From an uncultured Chloroflexota bacterium (GTDB lineage Bacteria > Chloroflexota > Anaerolineae > Promineifilales > Promineifilaceae), in NCBI GenBank assembly GCA_937958365.1, contig CALFEW010000815.1, positions 1 to 9,862 on the forward strand: DNA of 9,862 bases, in the 5' to 3' direction. Each line of letters starts with the position of its first letter. Positions within the stretch are counted from its first letter, which is position 1. The notes below the pieces were generated by a model that searched no databases, was not told where the DNA came from, and saw nothing but the letters and a program-made list of their open reading frames with translations. Below are positions 1-7,214 of this stretch, one piece after another. The translations under genes and the position numbers were made by a program.

Positions 1-1
1 G

Positions 2-1087
2 CCGCTCTATTACCTGCTCCAGACGCCTGCCTTCTGGCTGTCCGGCGGTTCCTTGACGGCCATGCGGCTGGTTTCGCTGCTGCTGGGGATGGGCGTGGTG
101 GCGCTGGCTTACGGGTTGGCCTGGCGGCTGCTGAAGGCGCGCTGGCTGGCGTTGACGACGGCCGTTTTTGTCGCTTTCCTGCCCCAACACCTCGCCATCA
201 TGGCCTCGGCCAACAACGACGCCCTGGCGGAGTTGATCATCGCGGCGATTTTGTTTGTGCTGGTGGGGTGGATAGAGAATGGAGAGTGGGGATTAGAGAT
301 TGACGAGTCACCGCAATCGCCACTCTCTAATCCCCACTCTCCCAAAACGTTTGTGGTTTTGGGTCTGCTCCTCGGCCTGGGCTACCTGACGAAAGGGACG
401 GTGTATCCGTTAACGGCCGTCGTCGGGCTGGCGATTGTGTGGCGCTGTTGGCGGCGCTGGGGCGAATTGGTGCGCGCCGGGCTGCTGGTCGCCGTGCCCG
501 CCGGACTGCTGGGTTTGCTGTGGTGGGGGCGTAACGTGGTCGTCTATGGCGGGTTAGACGTGCTGGGCAAAGCGGCCCACGATTCTGTGGTCGTTGGGCA
601 GCCGCGCACGGCCGAATGGGTGGCCGACATGGGACGCACGGCCGTTGTCCGCGCTTTTATCTCCACTACGTTTAACAGCTTTTGGGGCCAGTTTGGCTGG
701 ATGACCACGCCAATGGACGGCCGTGTGTACCGGCTGCTGTGGGTGTTTACGGCCGTGTGGGTGGTTGGTTTGCTGGTGGCTTTGCTCTGGTGGTGGGATC
801 GGAAACGGCCGTCGGTGCTGGCGCTGGTGCTCTTGGCTCTCACCTTTTTGCTCTCGTTGGCCGTCCACGTGGTTTACAACTTCACGTTTGTCCAACACCA
901 GGGGCGTTACCTGTTCCCGGCGCTGCTGCCCATTGGCGTGGGCGTAAGCGTGGGTTTGGGGGTATGGTTACGGCCGTTCATCCGCCGCTGGCCGCCACTG
1001 CGTTATGCGCTGCCCCTGGGCCTGGGCCTGGCGATGGTCGGGCTGGCCGTCTGGGCCTTGTTCCGCGTCATTGTGCCTTTTTTGTGA
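2..1087 (+). CDS. GT39/ArnT-like polytopic membrane glycosyltransferase, 5' end missing
   Basis: The frame is open from base 2 with no start that fits the family, so the gene begins upstream of the window; 361 residues are visible. The first residues, PLYYLLQTPAFW, resemble the PPLYY segment found in GT39/ArnT-like and DUF2142-like lipid-phosphate-sugar glycosyltransferases, which lies after the first membrane helix and the catalytic loop. Several hydrophobic helices follow, with family-like signatures: FLPQHLAIMASANNDALAE, a short K-rich turn (GYLTKGTVYPL), a WWGRNVVVYG segment and HQGRYLFPALLP near the C terminus. Such proteins transfer sugars from polyprenyl-phosphate donors at the outer face of the membrane, but the acceptor cannot be told from here. 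A hydrophilic loop (ENGEWGLEIDESPQSPLSNP) between two helices is encoded by a palindromic repeat. It is the only + strand gene and converges on the neighbouring operon. The family is fairly clear; the exact enzyme is not. Confidence 0.75.
   Translation, partial: PLYYLLQTPAFWLSGGSLTAMRLVSLLLGMGVVALAYGLAWRLLKARWLALTTAVFVAFLPQHLAIMASANNDALAELIIAAILFVLVGWIENGEWGLEIDESPQSPLSNPHSPKTFVVLGLLLGLGYLTKGTVYPLTAVVGLAIVWRCWRRWGELVRAGLLVAVPAGLLGLLWWGRNVVVYGGLDVLGKAAHDSVVVGQPRTAEWVADMGRTAVVRAFISTTFNSFWGQFGWMTTPMDGRVYRLLWVFTAVWVVGLLVALLWWWDRKRPSVLALVLLALTFLLSLAVHVVYNFTFVQHQGRYLFPALLPIGVGVSVGLGVWLRPFIRRWPPLRYALPLGLGLAMVGLAVWALFRVIVPFL
275..344. repeat. heptad-periodic inverted repeat inside the glycosyltransferase CDS
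   Basis: Positions 281-299 and 324-342 are perfect 19-bp inverted repeats around a 24-nt loop. The whole stretch parses into ten words of seven bases (for example GAGAATG GAGAGTG, later TCTCTAA TCCCCAC). It is read in frame and encodes a hydrophilic Glu/Ser/Pro-rich loop in an otherwise membrane-embedded protein. Its architecture matches the intergenic repeats elsewhere in the window, with different words. It is probably an insertion of a palindromic element into coding sequence. Confidence 0.75.
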
Positions 1088-1095
1088 AGCCATAG

Positions 1096-1188
1096 CCCAC
1101 GGATGAATGCGGATTCGGCGGATTTTAGCGGATATTTTTTAAAAATTTGCGCCCATCCTCTGCATCCGCGTTTATCCGCGTCCCATTC
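1096..1188. repeat. palindromic CGGAT-word element, copy 1 (convergent gene gap)
   Basis: This element fills the gap between the two convergent genes. The left half has CGGAT starting at 1100, 1110, 1119 and 1129 (spacing 9-10 bp), and the right half has the reverse complement ATCC at 1155, 1164 and 1174, with an A/T-rich centre. Bases 1162-1188 are identical to 2167-2193 in copy 2. The left part begins about 10 nt after the glycosyltransferase stop codon, and the right part supplies the stop codon of the ADP-ribosylglycohydrolase. It may form a hairpin in either transcript, but no clear T-tract marks it as an intrinsic terminator. Confidence 0.75.
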
Positions 1189-2077
1189 CCATCAAATCCA
1201 AAGCCAGTTGCTCAATTTCTGCGCCCATCGTCACTTTTTCACGCCAGGAGGCGGGGATGGCCGAACGGCCGTAAAACGCCCCGGCAATTTGCCCGCACAC
1301 GGCCGCCGTCGTATCGGCATCGTCGCCCAGATTGACGGCTTGCAGAACGGCCGTTTCGTAGCTGTCGGTTGTGTAAAAGCACCACAAAGCCGCTTCCAGC
1401 GATTCCACCACGTAACCCGATCCCTTAATCTGCGCCAACGACTTATCACGATACGCGCCCACAGCGATGGCCTGGATTTTGGGCGTGGTGGGTGTATAGC
1501 CCTGGTAGCCTAGAATGTCGGCTTTGCTGCCGCCTTGCAGGGCGACGTGCAACATCCCGCCAAACAGACGGCAGGCGTCTACGCATTCTTCCGCGCCGTG
1601 CGTGGTTTTGGAGCTTTCCCCGGCGTAATGAAGGGCCTGGACTTCGTCCGGCGTGTAAGCCATCACCACCGGCGACAACCGCATGATGGAACCATTACCC
1701 GCCGAATGCGGGTCAGTGGCGCCGCTGGTTGGGTCGCCGCTGCGTTTGTAGCGCTGCAAAGCGGCGGACGTGGCATTGCCGATGTCGAAGCAGCGACCGG
1801 TGCTGCTCATGTAGCCGTGATCGTACCAGTTGCAATAGCGGTCCATCTGATCTTTAGCGTCGAAGCCGCCGGTTTCCGCCAGGCTGTAACCCAGGCACAG
1901 AGCCATCGAAGTGTCGTCGGTCCATTGACCGGGCTTCAGGTGGAATGGGCCGCCGCCGAGCATGTCGGTGACGGGCGCGAAGGAGCCACGTGGCTTGAAT
2001 TCGACTGTTGTGCCTACGGCGTCGCCGCAGGCCAGCCCCAGCAGGCAGCCGGTAAATCGTTCTTCGGGTGTGGTCAT
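1172..2077 (-). CDS. ADP-ribosylglycohydrolase family protein
   Basis: The 301-residue product is a typical single-domain member of the ADP-ribosyl glycohydrolase family (DraG/ARH-like), which hydrolyses ADP-ribose from modified proteins or small molecules using a binuclear metal centre. Visible signatures are GCLLGLACGDAVG at 10-22, the metal-binding TDDT at 53-56, SAGNGSIMR at 125-133 and GDDADTTAA at 251-259. The start at 2077 gives MTTPEERFTGCLLGL, the usual N terminus. The frame stays open to 2170, but those extra residues would be encoded by a palindromic repeat and are not family-like. The last residues (GMGRG) and the TAA stop lie inside another copy of that repeat, so the original C terminus may have been altered. 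The gene is last in the yacL-gltX-cysS-rlmB run, 119 nt after rlmB. There is no strong Shine-Dalgarno. The family is certain; the substrate is unknown. Confidence 0.92.
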   Translation of the reverse strand: MTTPEERFTGCLLGLACGDAVGTTVEFKPRGSFAPVTDMLGGGPFHLKPGQWTDDTSMALCLGYSLAETGGFDAKDQMDRYCNWYDHGYMSSTGRCFDIGNATSAALQRYKRSGDPTSGATDPHSAGNGSIMRLSPVVMAYTPDEVQALHYAGESSKTTHGAEECVDACRLFGGMLHVALQGGSKADILGYQGYTPTTPKIQAIAVGAYRDKSLAQIKGSGYVVESLEAALWCFYTTDSYETAVLQAVNLGDDADTTAAVCGQIAGAFYGRSAIPASWREKVTMGAEIEQLALDLMGMGRG

Positions 2078-2092
2078 GGGTCGTTTTTCTCT

Positions 2093-2193
2093 GAATGGAA
2101 CGCGGATCTTCACGGATGCAGGGGATGAACGCGGATTTTTAAGAAGTTTATCCGCGAAAATCAGCCGCATCCGCGTTTATCCGCGTCCCATTC
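2093..2193. repeat. palindromic CGGAT-word element, copy 2 (rlmB to ADP-ribosylglycohydrolase gap)
   Basis: The ends form a 15-bp terminal inverted repeat with one mismatch: 2093-2107 (GAATGGAACGCGGAT) against 2179-2193 (ATCCGCGTCCCATTC). Inside, GGAT words on the left and ATCCGCG words on the right repeat at roughly 10-bp spacing. The right 27 bases are identical to the end of copy 1, in the same orientation. The element starts 3 bp from the rlmB stop codon and ends about 15 nt before the next gene's start codon, so it takes up nearly the whole gap. Confidence 0.8.
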
Positions 2194-2196
2194 TCT

Positions 2197-2946
2197 TTAG
2201 CTTCCTTCGTAGCCGCGGGCGGCCCAGGCGGCGTAGAGGGCGATGGAACCGGCCACGGCCGCGTTGAGCGATTCGACGTGGCCGCGCATGGGCAGTTGCA
2301 GAATGATGTCGCACGTTTCGCCGACCAGGCGGCGCAAACCTTGTCCCTCGTGGCCCACGATGAGGCCGATGGGCAGGTTCAGGTCCACGTCGCTCAAGGT
2401 TTGGGCGGTATCGGCCATGTCCAGGCCGACCAGCCAGACGCCCTTTGCTTGAAGCTGCTTCATCGAATGCACCAGGTTCACCACCTGAGCAATGAGCAAA
2501 TGTTCCGTTGCGCCGACGGCGTATTCGGCCACCGCCGGGGTGATGTCCGGGGCGCGCCGGTCTTGCAAGATGACACCGTGGACGCCGCAAATTTCGGCCG
2601 TGCGCAGCAGCGCGCCGATGTTTTGCGGCCCGTGCAGCAAATCCAGCAGCAGCAAGAATGGCTTCTCACCGCGCTCGGCGGCCAGGGCCAGCATCTCGTC
2701 TACGTCGGCGTAAGGGAAGGGGCCGACTTCCAGGACCACGCCCTGGTGGCTGCTGTCCTGGGCCATCTGGCTGAGTTTCGTTTTATCGGCCGTCTGGATG
2801 GGGATGCCGCGTGTCTTGGCGGCGTCGAAAATGGGCTGGGTGAATTTGCGGTCTAGCCCTTGTTGCAGCCAGAGCCGGAAGATTTCCCGCCGACGGCCGT
2901 TCAACGCTTCCAGCACAGTGTTGCGGCGAGTGAGTAGTTCGGACAT
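2197..2946 (-). CDS. rlmB: 23S rRNA (guanosine-2'-O)-methyltransferase RlmB (TrmH/SpoU family)
   Basis: The 249-residue protein has an N-terminal L30e-like substrate-binding part (about 1-78, beginning SELLTRRNTVLEAL) and a C-terminal SPOUT methyltransferase domain. All three SpoU motifs are visible: NIGALLRTAE at 109-118 with the conserved Asn and Arg, GHEGQG at 198-203, and VESLNAAVA at 224-232. RlmB methylates the 2'-OH of G2251 (E. coli numbering) in the peptidyl-transferase P loop, using S-adenosylmethionine. The ATG at 2946 was chosen; an in-frame TTG at 2964 would add FLFLP-type residues unlike the family and lies in a repeat. No good Shine-Dalgarno is seen. It lies 60 nt after cysS, and this neighbourhood (gltX-cysS-rlmB) is also seen in Firmicutes. 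Another TrmH-family specificity cannot be excluded. Confidence 0.92.
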   Translation of the reverse strand: MSELLTRRNTVLEALNGRRREIFRLWLQQGLDRKFTQPIFDAAKTRGIPIQTADKTKLSQMAQDSSHQGVVLEVGPFPYADVDEMLALAAERGEKPFLLLLDLLHGPQNIGALLRTAEICGVHGVILQDRRAPDITPAVAEYAVGATEHLLIAQVVNLVHSMKQLQAKGVWLVGLDMADTAQTLSDVDLNLPIGLIVGHEGQGLRRLVGETCDIILQLPMRGHVESLNAAVAGSIALYAAWAARGYEGS

Positions 2947-2960
2947 GGGGAGGAAGAGGA

Positions 2961-3009
2961 ACAATGAACAGTTAACTGTTAACTGTTAACTGTTCATTGT
3001 TAACTGTTA
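2961..3009. repeat. GTTAACT heptad palindrome between cysS and rlmB
   Basis: Bases 2961-2976 and 2985-3000 are perfect 16-bp inverted repeats around 8 nt; the core is a period-7 run of GTTAACT, followed by one further GTTAACTGTT-like unit to 3009. The cysS stop codon (3009-3007) is part of this last unit. The hairpin lacks a following T-tract on either strand, so it is not a classical terminator. It could act as an intercistronic RNA structure like REP/BIME elements of enterobacteria. Confidence 0.85.
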
Positions 3010-4449
3010 TTCCAGCTTCCAGATCGTCCCATCGGCGCGGTCTTCGAGGACGACGCCGAGGGCGCGAAGCTGGTCACGGATTTTGTCGGAGGTGGCCCAA
3101 TCTTTTTGGGCGCGAGCGGTGGCGCGCAAGTCAATCAGCAGGCGAACGAGTCCGTCTTCGCGTTCGGCGTTGGCGCTGGCTTCGGCCTGTTCGGGGATGA
3201 TGCCCAGAACGTCGCCGCCGAGTTCGCGGTAAAGCTGGTCAATGGCGGCCAGCGTGCCCTGGCTGTGCGGTCCCTGTTCGTTGAGCAGGATGTTGACCTG
3301 GCGGGTGAGTTCTTGCATCACGCCCAGGGCGGCCGGGGCGTTGAAATCATCGTCCATCTTCTCGATGAAGCTGGTTTTGAATTCGTCGAGGATGGTAAGG
3401 ATGTTGGGGTTGGCGTCGCCGGGAACGGCCGTGCGCATCTGTTCCCGCACCAGACTAACCGCGCCCCACATACGCTGCCAGCCCTTAAAGGCCGCATCCA
3501 CCGCTTCGTCGGAAAAGTCAATCGGGCTGCCGTAGTGGCTGGACAGGATGAAGGTGCGGACGGCTTCCGGCCGCCATCTCGCCAGGGCTTCTTTGATGGA
3601 CAGCGTATTGCCCAGGCTCTTGGACATCTTAATGCCTTCCAGCGTCAGGGAGCCGGTGAGCAGCCAATAGCGGGCGAATGGCTCGCCGTGGGCGGCTTCG
3701 CTTTGGGCGATTTCGCATTCGTTGTGCGGGAAGATGTTGTCTATGCCGCCGCCATGAATATCGAAGGTGACGCCCAGGTATTTGTTAGCCATCGCCGAGC
3801 ATTCGACGTGCCAGCCGGGAAACCCATCGCCCCAGGGGCTGGGCCAGCGCAGGATGTGTTCCGGGTCGGCCTTTTTCCAGAGGGCAAAGTCGGCAGGATG
3901 GCGCTTTTCGCTGCGAATGCCAACACGGGCGCCTTCTTCTAAATCTTCGACAATACGGCCGCTCAGTTTGCCATATTCCGGGAAAGAAAGGACGTCGAAG
4001 TAGACGGAACCATCCACTTCATAAGCGTGGCCTTTGGCGATGAGTTCTTCGACCATGGTGATTTGTTCCGGGACGTGGCCGCTGGCGCGCGGGCTGATAT
4101 CCGGGCGGCCCACGTTGAGGGCGTCCATGTCGGCGAAGTATTCGCGCATGTAGGTTTCCACGACCTGCATCGGCCCGGCGGAAAGCTGGCGCGCTTTTTT
4201 GAGGATGCGGTCTTCGCCGGTGTCCAGCATGTGGCCGACGTCGGTGATGTTTTGCACGTACAGCACATCATAGCCGGAGTATTTCAGGTAGCGGACGATG
4301 ACGTCGAAGCCGACGTAGGTTTTGGCGTGGCCGATGTGCGAGTAGTCGTAGACGGTTGGCCCGCAGACGTACATGTTGACTTTGCCGGGGGTAAGCGGCG
4401 TGAACTCTTCTTTTTTGCGGGTGAGGACGTTGTAGAGTTTAAGCGTCAT
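3007..4449 (-). CDS. cysS: cysteine--tRNA ligase
   Basis: This 480-residue, full-length class I cysteinyl-tRNA synthetase charges tRNA-Cys with cysteine in the cytoplasm. The HIGH signature is at 38-41 (SHIGHA), following the CGPTVYD segment, and KMSKS is at 274-278. The four zinc ligands that select cysteine thiolate are all present: C29, C217 (WHVECS), H242 and E246 (PHNECE). The C-terminal part holds the DALR/anticodon-recognition region, ending TIWKLE as in many homologues. The ATG at 4449 has a GGAG five bases upstream (4458-4455), a good ribosome-binding site. It is third in the yacL-gltX-cysS-rlmB run, separated from gltX by 90 nt that is mostly palindromic repeat. The stop codon falls in the next repeat. 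Nothing essential is missing. Confidence 0.98.
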   Translation of the reverse strand: MTLKLYNVLTRKKEEFTPLTPGKVNMYVCGPTVYDYSHIGHAKTYVGFDVIVRYLKYSGYDVLYVQNITDVGHMLDTGEDRILKKARQLSAGPMQVVETYMREYFADMDALNVGRPDISPRASGHVPEQITMVEELIAKGHAYEVDGSVYFDVLSFPEYGKLSGRIVEDLEEGARVGIRSEKRHPADFALWKKADPEHILRWPSPWGDGFPGWHVECSAMANKYLGVTFDIHGGGIDNIFPHNECEIAQSEAAHGEPFARYWLLTGSLTLEGIKMSKSLGNTLSIKEALARWRPEAVRTFILSSHYGSPIDFSDEAVDAAFKGWQRMWGAVSLVREQMRTAVPGDANPNILTILDEFKTSFIEKMDDDFNAPAALGVMQELTRQVNILLNEQGPHSQGTLAAIDQLYRELGGDVLGIIPEQAEASANAEREDGLVRLLIDLRATARAQKDWATSDKIRDQLRALGVVLEDRADGTIWKLE

Positions 4450-4460
4450 AGGTACTCCAG

Positions 4461-4545
4461 TTGTTAGTTGATAGTTGTTAGTTGGGAGTAATTGTAGCTG
4501 ATTTGGGGGGGCTGGTCACTGGCAACTGGCAACTCCCAACTATCC
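4461..4545. repeat. GTTAGTTG / GCAACTG heptad inverted repeat between gltX and cysS
   Basis: The left side reads as 7-bp words (TGTTAGT TGATAGT TGTTAGT TGGGAGT) and the right side as GGCAACT GGCAACT CCCAACT ATCCACT. The exact inverted part is 4479-4489 (TAGTTGGGAGT) against 4532-4542. The gltX stop codon (4542-4540) lies inside the right arm, so the repeat provides the end of that gene. No T-tract follows the arms. Confidence 0.75.
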
Positions 4546-5904
4546 ACTTCTTATTGCTCTTGCCAGCCGTTGCAGGGTGCGTTCTTTGCCGAGGATGCCC
4601 ATGATTTCGGGCAACGGCCGTCCGGCAACATGCCCGGTTAGCGCGGCGCGGATGGGGTGGAAAATGTCTGGCGCGCGCCACCCTTTGGCGGCTTGCAAGT
4701 CGGTACGCATCTGGCGTAGGATGCTGTCGGCGGTAGGCTGATCCAGGATGACGAGAGCGGCCAGTTCGGTGATGAGGCGCAGGATGGCCGGGTGGGCCGG
4801 TTCGGTGGACAAGATGGCGCGGGCGTTGTCGCTGTAGGCAAAATCGTCGGCGAAGGCCCATTCGGCCAGGGTGATGGCGTCTTCCAGTTTGGCGATGTCG
4901 GCGCGGATGACGGCCGTTACCCGCACCAGCCAGTCGTCGCTCAGGGGCATGTCGCCATAGGCGTCTTCGAGAAACGGCCGTATCAACCCGGTCAATGCGC
5001 CATCACTCAGACGCTGGATGTACTGGCGGTTCACCCAGTTCAGCTTGTCCCAATCAAACACCGCCGGACTGGTGGAGAGGCGCTCCAGGCGAAACTGCTT
5101 GCGCACGATCCACTTATCCACAATTTCTTGTTCGCCGTCTGGCGACCAGCCCAGCAGCAGCAGGTAATTAAACAAAGCTTCCGGCAAATACCCGGCTGCC
5201 TGAAAATCGCTGATGAGATAACCGCCTTCGGGGTCGCGCTTGCTCAGTTTTTGGCCGCGTTTGTTCAGAATGAGCGGCAGGTGAATCCAGACAGGTTCTG
5301 GCCAGCCGAGGGCGCGGTAGAGCTGCACGTGGATGGGCGCGGAAGCGATCCACTCTTCGCCGCGCACGACGTGGGTGATGCCCATGTCGTGGTCGTCGGC
5401 CATGGCGGCCAGGTGGTAGAGGGGACGGCCGTTGCTGCGCACCAGCACCGGGTCTTTCAGCAGCGCATTGTCGAAGCGGATGGGGCCGCGTAGAGCGTCG
5501 TGGACAATGGTTTCGCCGCTGCGGGGGAGGCGCAGGCGGAGAGGCTGGTCGGTTGGTTCGCTGGCTGGTTGATCGGGGTCGTCGCCGTAGTAGGCTAAAT
5601 CGGCGGCCAGCAGGCGGGCGGCGATTTCTTGATGGCGAGGCAGGCGGGCCGACTGTACATAAGGGCCAAAATCGCCACCCAAATCTGGCCCTTCGTCCCA
5701 ATCTATGCCTAGCCAGGCCAGCGCGTCTAGCATGGCCTGGGCGGCGGCGGGCGTGCTGCGGTCGGAGTCGGTGTCTTCGATGCGTAAGATGAAGTCACCG
5801 TCGCCGGCGCGGGCCAGCGCCCAACTAAAGAGCGCGGTATGCAAGTTGCCGATGTGGGGATCGCCGGTAGGGCTGGGAGCAAAACGAAAGCGTGGAACCA
5901 TCAT
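4540..5904 (-). CDS. gltX: glutamate--tRNA ligase, short form without zinc segment
   Basis: This 454-residue class I glutamyl-tRNA synthetase charges tRNA-Glu (and perhaps tRNA-Gln, if an amidotransferase is present). It begins RFRFAPSPTGDPHIGN (HIGH variant at 17-20), followed by RIEDTD at 41-46. GITHVVRGEE is at 175-184 and the KMSKS variant KLSKR at 219-223; a helical anticodon-binding half follows. It is longer than the ~300-residue tRNA-Asp modifying paralogue GluQ, so it is the true synthetase. Between about 104 and 125, where many homologues have a Cys-x-Cys zinc segment and some 30 more residues, there is only YYGDDPDQPASEPTD with no cysteines. Two adjacent ATG codons are possible (5904, 5901). 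The start is 6 nt after the stop of the PIN-TRAM gene, with no clear Shine-Dalgarno, suggesting translational coupling. The last codons enter a repeat. Confidence 0.95.
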   Translation of the reverse strand: MMVPRFRFAPSPTGDPHIGNLHTALFSWALARAGDGDFILRIEDTDSDRSTPAAAQAMLDALAWLGIDWDEGPDLGGDFGPYVQSARLPRHQEIAARLLAADLAYYGDDPDQPASEPTDQPLRLRLPRSGETIVHDALRGPIRFDNALLKDPVLVRSNGRPLYHLAAMADDHDMGITHVVRGEEWIASAPIHVQLYRALGWPEPVWIHLPLILNKRGQKLSKRDPEGGYLISDFQAAGYLPEALFNYLLLLGWSPDGEQEIVDKWIVRKQFRLERLSTSPAVFDWDKLNWVNRQYIQRLSDGALTGLIRPFLEDAYGDMPLSDDWLVRVTAVIRADIAKLEDAITLAEWAFADDFAYSDNARAILSTEPAHPAILRLITELAALVILDQPTADSILRQMRTDLQAAKGWRAPDIFHPIRAALTGHVAGRPLPEIMGILGKERTLQRLARAIRSG

Positions 5905-5910
5905 CGCAGG

Positions 5911-6969
5911 CTACATTTTGGCGAATATCATGCGGCCGGCGGTCGTTTGCAGCACTTTTGTGACGGTGACCTGGGCGTTGGCGTCTATGAGTTGGCTGCC
6001 ATTTTCGACGACGACCATTGTGCCGTCGGCCAGGTAGCCGACGCCCTGGTCGGATTCGCGCCCTTGTTGGATGATTTTGACGGTCAGAGTTTCGCCGGGC
6101 AGGAAGACGGCTTTGACGGCGTTTGCCAGGTCGTTGACGTTTAAGACGGCGACGCCCTGTATTTCAGCGACGCGGTTGAGGTTGTAGTCGTTGGTCATGA
6201 TGGGGCTGCGCAGGTCGCGGGCCAGGGCGATGAGCTTGGTATCGGCTTCGCGGGCTTCGCTGACGTCTATATCGCGGATTTCGGTGCGGATGATGGTTTC
6301 GTTTTGCAGGTCGGCCAGGATTTCCAGGCCACGCCGACCGCGGTTGCGGCGGAGGGGATCGGCGCTGTCGGCGATGTGCTGCAATTCAAAAAGGATGAAG
6401 TTGGGAATGAGCAGGGTGTCGCGGAGAAATCCGGTGCGGGCGATGTCGGCGATACGGCCGTCTATGATGACGCTGGTATCTAACAAAATAAAGGTCTCTT
6501 CTTTTCTGGCGACAGGCGCGGCGGGGGTGATTTGGCCTGGAGAGCGAAAGTGTGTGATGAAGGCTTGCAGGTCGCTGCGCCGGGCCGTGAGGATGACGAT
6601 GCTGAGGTAGCAGAAGATGACAGCGACAATCAGGGGCGCTATCTGACCAAATGGGGTCGGCAGCAGGGAGAGGGGCAGCGTGAGCAGGGCCGCGGCGACA
6701 AGCCCCAGGAAAAGGCCGGCGATAACGGCCGTTAACCTATCGGGCGACATAGACGAAAGCCGATGGGCGATGTAGCGTAAGGGGCGTGTGGTCAGATAAG
6801 GCGTGAGGATAAGTCCGGCCAGGAAGCCGAGCAAGCCAAAAACAACGACAGAAGCCTCGGAGGAAGTTGCCAGGTATGTGGAAAGCCATCTGCCCAGCAC
6901 GCCACCCCCAACAGCGCCGAGAATGGCCCCAATTAAGCGAAAAATGAACTCAAAACTCACAAACCCCAT
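5911..6969 (-). CDS. YacL-type membrane PIN-TRAM domain protein (putative RNase)
   Basis: The 352-residue protein has four predicted membrane helices at about 7-27, 38-60, 80-103 and 109-128. A cytoplasmic PIN nuclease domain follows at about 158-280 and a C-terminal TRAM RNA-binding domain at about 288-352. The PIN acidic residues expected to hold Mg2+ are visible: D164 (LLDTSVIIDGR), E195 (FELQHIAD), D243 (EADTKL) and D261 (TNDYNLN). This architecture is that of Bacillus YacL, whose gene also stands upstream of gltX; the family is thought to act as a membrane-anchored RNase, but its substrates are not established. The ATG at 6969 gives the family N terminus; the ribosome-binding site is weak. 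It is first in its operon, just after an intrinsic terminator, so it should have its own promoter within 6970-7020, though no convincing one is visible. Its last codon is 6 nt from gltX. Confidence 0.92.
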   Translation of the reverse strand: MGFVSFEFIFRLIGAILGAVGGGVLGRWLSTYLATSSEASVVVFGLLGFLAGLILTPYLTTRPLRYIAHRLSSMSPDRLTAVIAGLFLGLVAAALLTLPLSLLPTPFGQIAPLIVAVIFCYLSIVILTARRSDLQAFITHFRSPGQITPAAPVARKEETFILLDTSVIIDGRIADIARTGFLRDTLLIPNFILFELQHIADSADPLRRNRGRRGLEILADLQNETIIRTEIRDIDVSEAREADTKLIALARDLRSPIMTNDYNLNRVAEIQGVAVLNVNDLANAVKAVFLPGETLTVKIIQQGRESDQGVGYLADGTMVVVENGSQLIDANAQVTVTKVLQTTAGRMIFAKM

Positions 6970-7020
6970 GCTTGTTTGCCTATATTTAATGAACGTGTAA
7001 ACCAGGTCTGGTCTGTGGCT

Positions 7021-7059
7021 AACAACAAAAAAGGTGAATATACCTATTGCATATTCACC
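7021..7059 (-). terminator. rho-independent terminator downstream of the sigma/anti-sigma operon
   Basis: Read on the - strand, GGTGAATAT (7059-7051), a 9-nt loop and ATATTCACC (7041-7033) form a perfect 9-bp stem, directly followed by TTTTTTGTTGTT. It lies 236 nt after the anti-sigma-like gene and 51 nt before the PIN-TRAM gene, so it separates two transcription units. The stem is only moderately GC-rich, so read-through is possible. Confidence 0.75.
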
Positions 7060-7214
7060 CTGGGCTACTTTCTATAACGGCCGTTGTCCCATAGCGGCAG
7101 CAAATGCAACTAACCCGTGCGGGTCCTTGATTTCACTTGGGAACTGACTCTGGTTTACCAATAATGAATGAGGCCAGGGAATGAATTTACAATAATCCCA
7201 GGATGTTAACACAG

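Noticed and set aside
1535..2128. 197-residue + strand open frame
   Set aside because: Antisense to the ADP-ribosylglycohydrolase, whose motifs are clear.
2078..2170. Upstream extension of the ADP-ribosylglycohydrolase by 31 residues
   Set aside because: The extension is encoded largely by palindromic element copy 2 and does not look like the family N terminus; the ATG at 2077 fits.
2961..3009. Intrinsic terminator between cysS and rlmB
   Set aside because: A stable dyad is present but no T-run follows on either strand, and the genes look co-transcribed.
3106..3942. 278-residue + strand open frame
   Set aside because: It lies fully inside cysS on the opposite strand, which has every catalytic and zinc motif; the + frame shows no family signature.
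4792..5493. 233-residue + strand open frame
   Set aside because: Antisense to gltX and without recognisable domains; a product of GC-rich codon structure.
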